The translations under genes and the position numbers were made by a program. The notes beneath the pieces are model-generated. The model did not search any database. It saw only the letters and a list, made by a program, of their open reading frames with translations, and was not told the origin of the DNA. Positions 61,646 to 64,000 of a stretch of 64,000 nucleotides of DNA are shown piece after piece. This stretch comes from Epiperipatus broadwayi (Eukaryota; Onychophora; Udeonychophora; Euonychophora; Peripatidae): contig JAQFVV010012435.1 of NCBI GenBank assembly GCA_028023455.1, forward strand, positions 2,048,001 through 2,112,000. Reading direction: 5' to 3'. Position 1 is the stretch's first letter, and each line of letters begins with the position of its first letter.

Positions 61646-64000
61646 TTTTTTTTTTTTTAAAGTATATTCTTTATTTAAAAAACAAACCTATATACACTTT
61701 TAACAAATAGTAGTTATGATTTAGCAATATGCGATATAGAATAACTATTTCATTTGACATTTAACATCCAACACACCAACATTCCATCACATATTAATTA
61801 TATATCAAACTCTTTTACAATTTCTCACATTAGGGGGTCAATCTCATATTTCGCAAACTGTCAGCATATATCCACACCATATTTTCTCAATAATTTTCTT
61901 AAGGAGATATTTGAGGCATTGGTTAAAATATTTGACCCAATCTTTATCAAACTTCTTTATCCAATTATACTCTTTGTTATCAAAAGTCATATTGCATCTT
62001 ATGGTCCATATTGTTTTTAATGTATGTATTATTGTCACTGCATTATGCAGATTAAAGTTCACAAGGTATCTTTTCATTATTTTCTTTAAATTTATTATTG
62101 GTTTATGAAAGACATGATTTCTGATATGCCAAAAAGCTTTATACTCTTCAAATAAATGTAATAAGCTTTCTTCTTTTAATCTACATAACACACAAATTGG
62201 GTCTAAGTTTATATGGAGCTTACTATTCACCAGGGCCTTTGTAGGAAGAAACCCATTTAGAAACCTAAACACAAACCTAATGTAAGATTGTGGTGCACAT
62301 ATCAGTTCTAATTTCTTCAATATATTTTTTTTTATAAATAATCCAGATAGAAACCCTTCTATACATTTCACATTTTCACTTTTGTTTTTTGTTTCCCTAT
62401 ATCCAACACCTTCTAAACTGAACATGTTTAGGTTCTCCTGTAAATCCATATATGCTATCCTCGGGTCAGCAAAAAAGGATCTTCTTTCTTTATCTCTCTC
62501 ATTATAGATGCTAATATCAATAAGTTGTGGATTAAAACATTTACTTTTAATGATATTTATTTATGTCTTAGCTTTGATAAATATGACATATTCTTTTAGG
62601 TTAATCAAATCTAGGCCACCTTTATTAATAGGTAACTGTAACGTTGAAATCAAAATTAGATTTGTTGCCTTACCCCATATATATTTCTTTGCTATAATAT
62701 AGATTTTACTTGTTGTATTATAAAGATCAATCCATGGGGCATAATAGTTCAAAATACCCATTGTGATAGCATTAAGTACTCTAATCCTTGTCATTTCATC
62801 AAGTTTTAATGAAGAGAAATCATTTATCCTTGAAGCTATTTTATCAATAATTAATTTATTTAGATATTTGTTAATTGAGGTCTTTGACTTGTATAGTGTT
62901 ATTCCTAGAAAAACTGTTGGAGTGGCAATGAATTCACGGGACATTTTTTTCCCAATGGCTAATTACCAAGTGGCAGATTTTGCCAGTTGTATAAAAGAGC
63001 CTGTTTGATTTTGAAATTCATTAAGTATGCGCATCACAACTTGAATATTATAGGCATTTTGAAAAATTATTATTAGATCATCAATAATGGCAACAACCCT
63101 TACTTTTACCCCAAGATGAGGTAAATAAATAACTGTAACTGTACCCTCTACTTCTTTTACTAGAGAATCGAAATATATGACAAAAAGCAAAGCAGCCAAT
63201 GGTGAATCCTGTGGAATTCCTTTACTTGGTATAAATAATTCCAGATTGCCTCATATAATTTATTAATTCAAATCTTATTATTGTAAATGTAGTTTTCAAA
63301 TACATTTATTAATAGTCTATATTCAGGTATTATTTCATATAAATTTTTAATCAAATAGGACCAATTCTCCAAATCAAAAGCAGATCTAAAGTCGACCTTA
63401 ACAGCATAATATTGAGTCAATTTCAGCCCTTTGGCATATTTTACAGCTTCTTGAATTTTCATAGCTGCTTTGATAGCACGTCTACCTTTGATTGTATGAT
63501 GAGCTTGTGATATCTTAGAGGAAACCAAAGGATGAAGTTTTTTTAATAGTATTCTTGCTAGTATCTTTGAGTCTATGTCTTCTATTGATATATGTCTTAG
63601 TTCTTCGATTGTTGGTGTTTGTATAGCTTTATTTTTCTTAATACTAAATAAGACTATCATTAATATATGGCCATTTTATTCTTTGACAGCACATTTGGTT
63701 GAAAAATTTCCACATTGGTTTTATTATAGAATAATCTATTAGTTTATACATTTTATCTGGAATTGAATCACTAGGCATAGTAATTTGTTTTTCTAAGCAT
63801 ATAATTTCTTCTTTTATTTCTTGTTCAATTATATATTCTTTTATAGATTCTAACACTTCACTTTTATAATCTTGTATAGACATCTGCTTTTCACCAAATT
63901 TTATTTTTATATTGTTATAGATATATTTGTCAATTCTTATGCCCGAGACATCATCATCATCATTTTTCTTAATAGAATCTATATCTGTGCTATAAATAAA
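61646..64000 (-). mobile_element. Non-LTR retrotransposon (LINE), 5' end beyond window
   Basis: The T run at 61646-61662 is the complement of a poly(A) tail and marks the 3' end. Coding remnants run from there to the right edge on the minus strand in LINE order, with the zinc-finger C-terminus nearest the tail. The endonuclease should lie beyond 64000. Confidence 0.85.
61844..63960 (-). pseudogene. LINE polyprotein, L1/Tx1-like, frameshifted
   Basis: Reading from the right edge: an acidic linker (63644-63883); the reverse transcriptase N-part with ISIEDIDSKILARILLKKLH and SQAHHTIKGRRAIKAAMKIQ; motif A as VKVDFRSAFD (63268-63660); motif B and the palm as SPLAALLFVIYFDSL with VAIIDDLIIIF, where the usual YADD is IIDD but both aspartates remain (62963-63199); the thumb region FLGITLYKSKTSINKYL and NYYAPWIDLY (62561-62944); then GFLPTKALVNSKLH and the zinc knuckle CVLCRLKEESLLHLF (61844-62449, 201 residues, intact frame). 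Frame breaks between blocks mean it is inactive, but long open pieces suggest recent decay. It lies antisense to the semaphorin gene. Confidence 0.85.

Overview
This is an AT-rich stretch of animal nuclear DNA. Most of it is the interior of one large gene. Two short plus-strand exons (22190-22268 and 50819-50966) splice in phase into a continuous piece of a semaphorin Sema domain, separated by an intron of about 28.55 kb. No other host exon was recognised, so 1-22189 and 50967-64000 are probably further intron or flanking DNA of the same gene. The Sema sequence reads like an invertebrate (class 1 or 2 type) semaphorin. With the long introns and repeat content this suggests a protostome such as a mollusc or arthropod; the phylum cannot be fixed from the window.

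The rest is mobile DNA. (1) A tRNA-like SINE is present in six copies, four with visible target-site duplications (TSDs). (2) There are fragments of several non-LTR retrotransposons: a degraded reverse transcriptase at 45.4-46.8 kb, a larger minus-strand element running off the right edge (61.6-64 kb), and C-terminal tails near 11.0, 19.9, 29.4, 36.0 and 57.4 kb. (3) A complete but inactivated hAT transposon lies at 47660-50319, with inverted ends, an 8-bp TSD, transposase remnants and a (TA)48 tract. (4) Several short families (called A, B, C and D here) form hairpins or tandem units of about 430-480 bp.

The most notable system is in group (4). These families repeatedly carry the core of a type I hammerhead self-cleaving ribozyme: CTGANGA, a stem II, GAAA, a very short stem III, then a cleavage base followed by the second strand of stem I. 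The best cases (8521-8576, 34040-34098, 41227-41285, 30412-30475) keep the core bases, and helix sequences differ between families while pairing is preserved. Some copies are head-to-tail dimers, and several are flanked by 11-17 bp direct repeats. This resembles the retrozyme-like and Penelope-associated hammerhead elements known in animals: small retroelements copied through self-cleaved, possibly circular RNA and inserted by borrowed retrotransposition machinery.

Layout: 0-9 kb holds repeats, family A and B hairpins and the family C ribozyme; 9.6-16 kb holds SINEs, an inverted pair of family A and a large family B composite; 17-22 kb holds family C fragments and an inverted hairpin; 22-51 kb is the semaphorin intron with SINEs, ribozyme elements, LINE remnants and the hAT element; 51-64 kb holds a tandem family A array, a minisatellite, more SINEs and the right-edge LINE.
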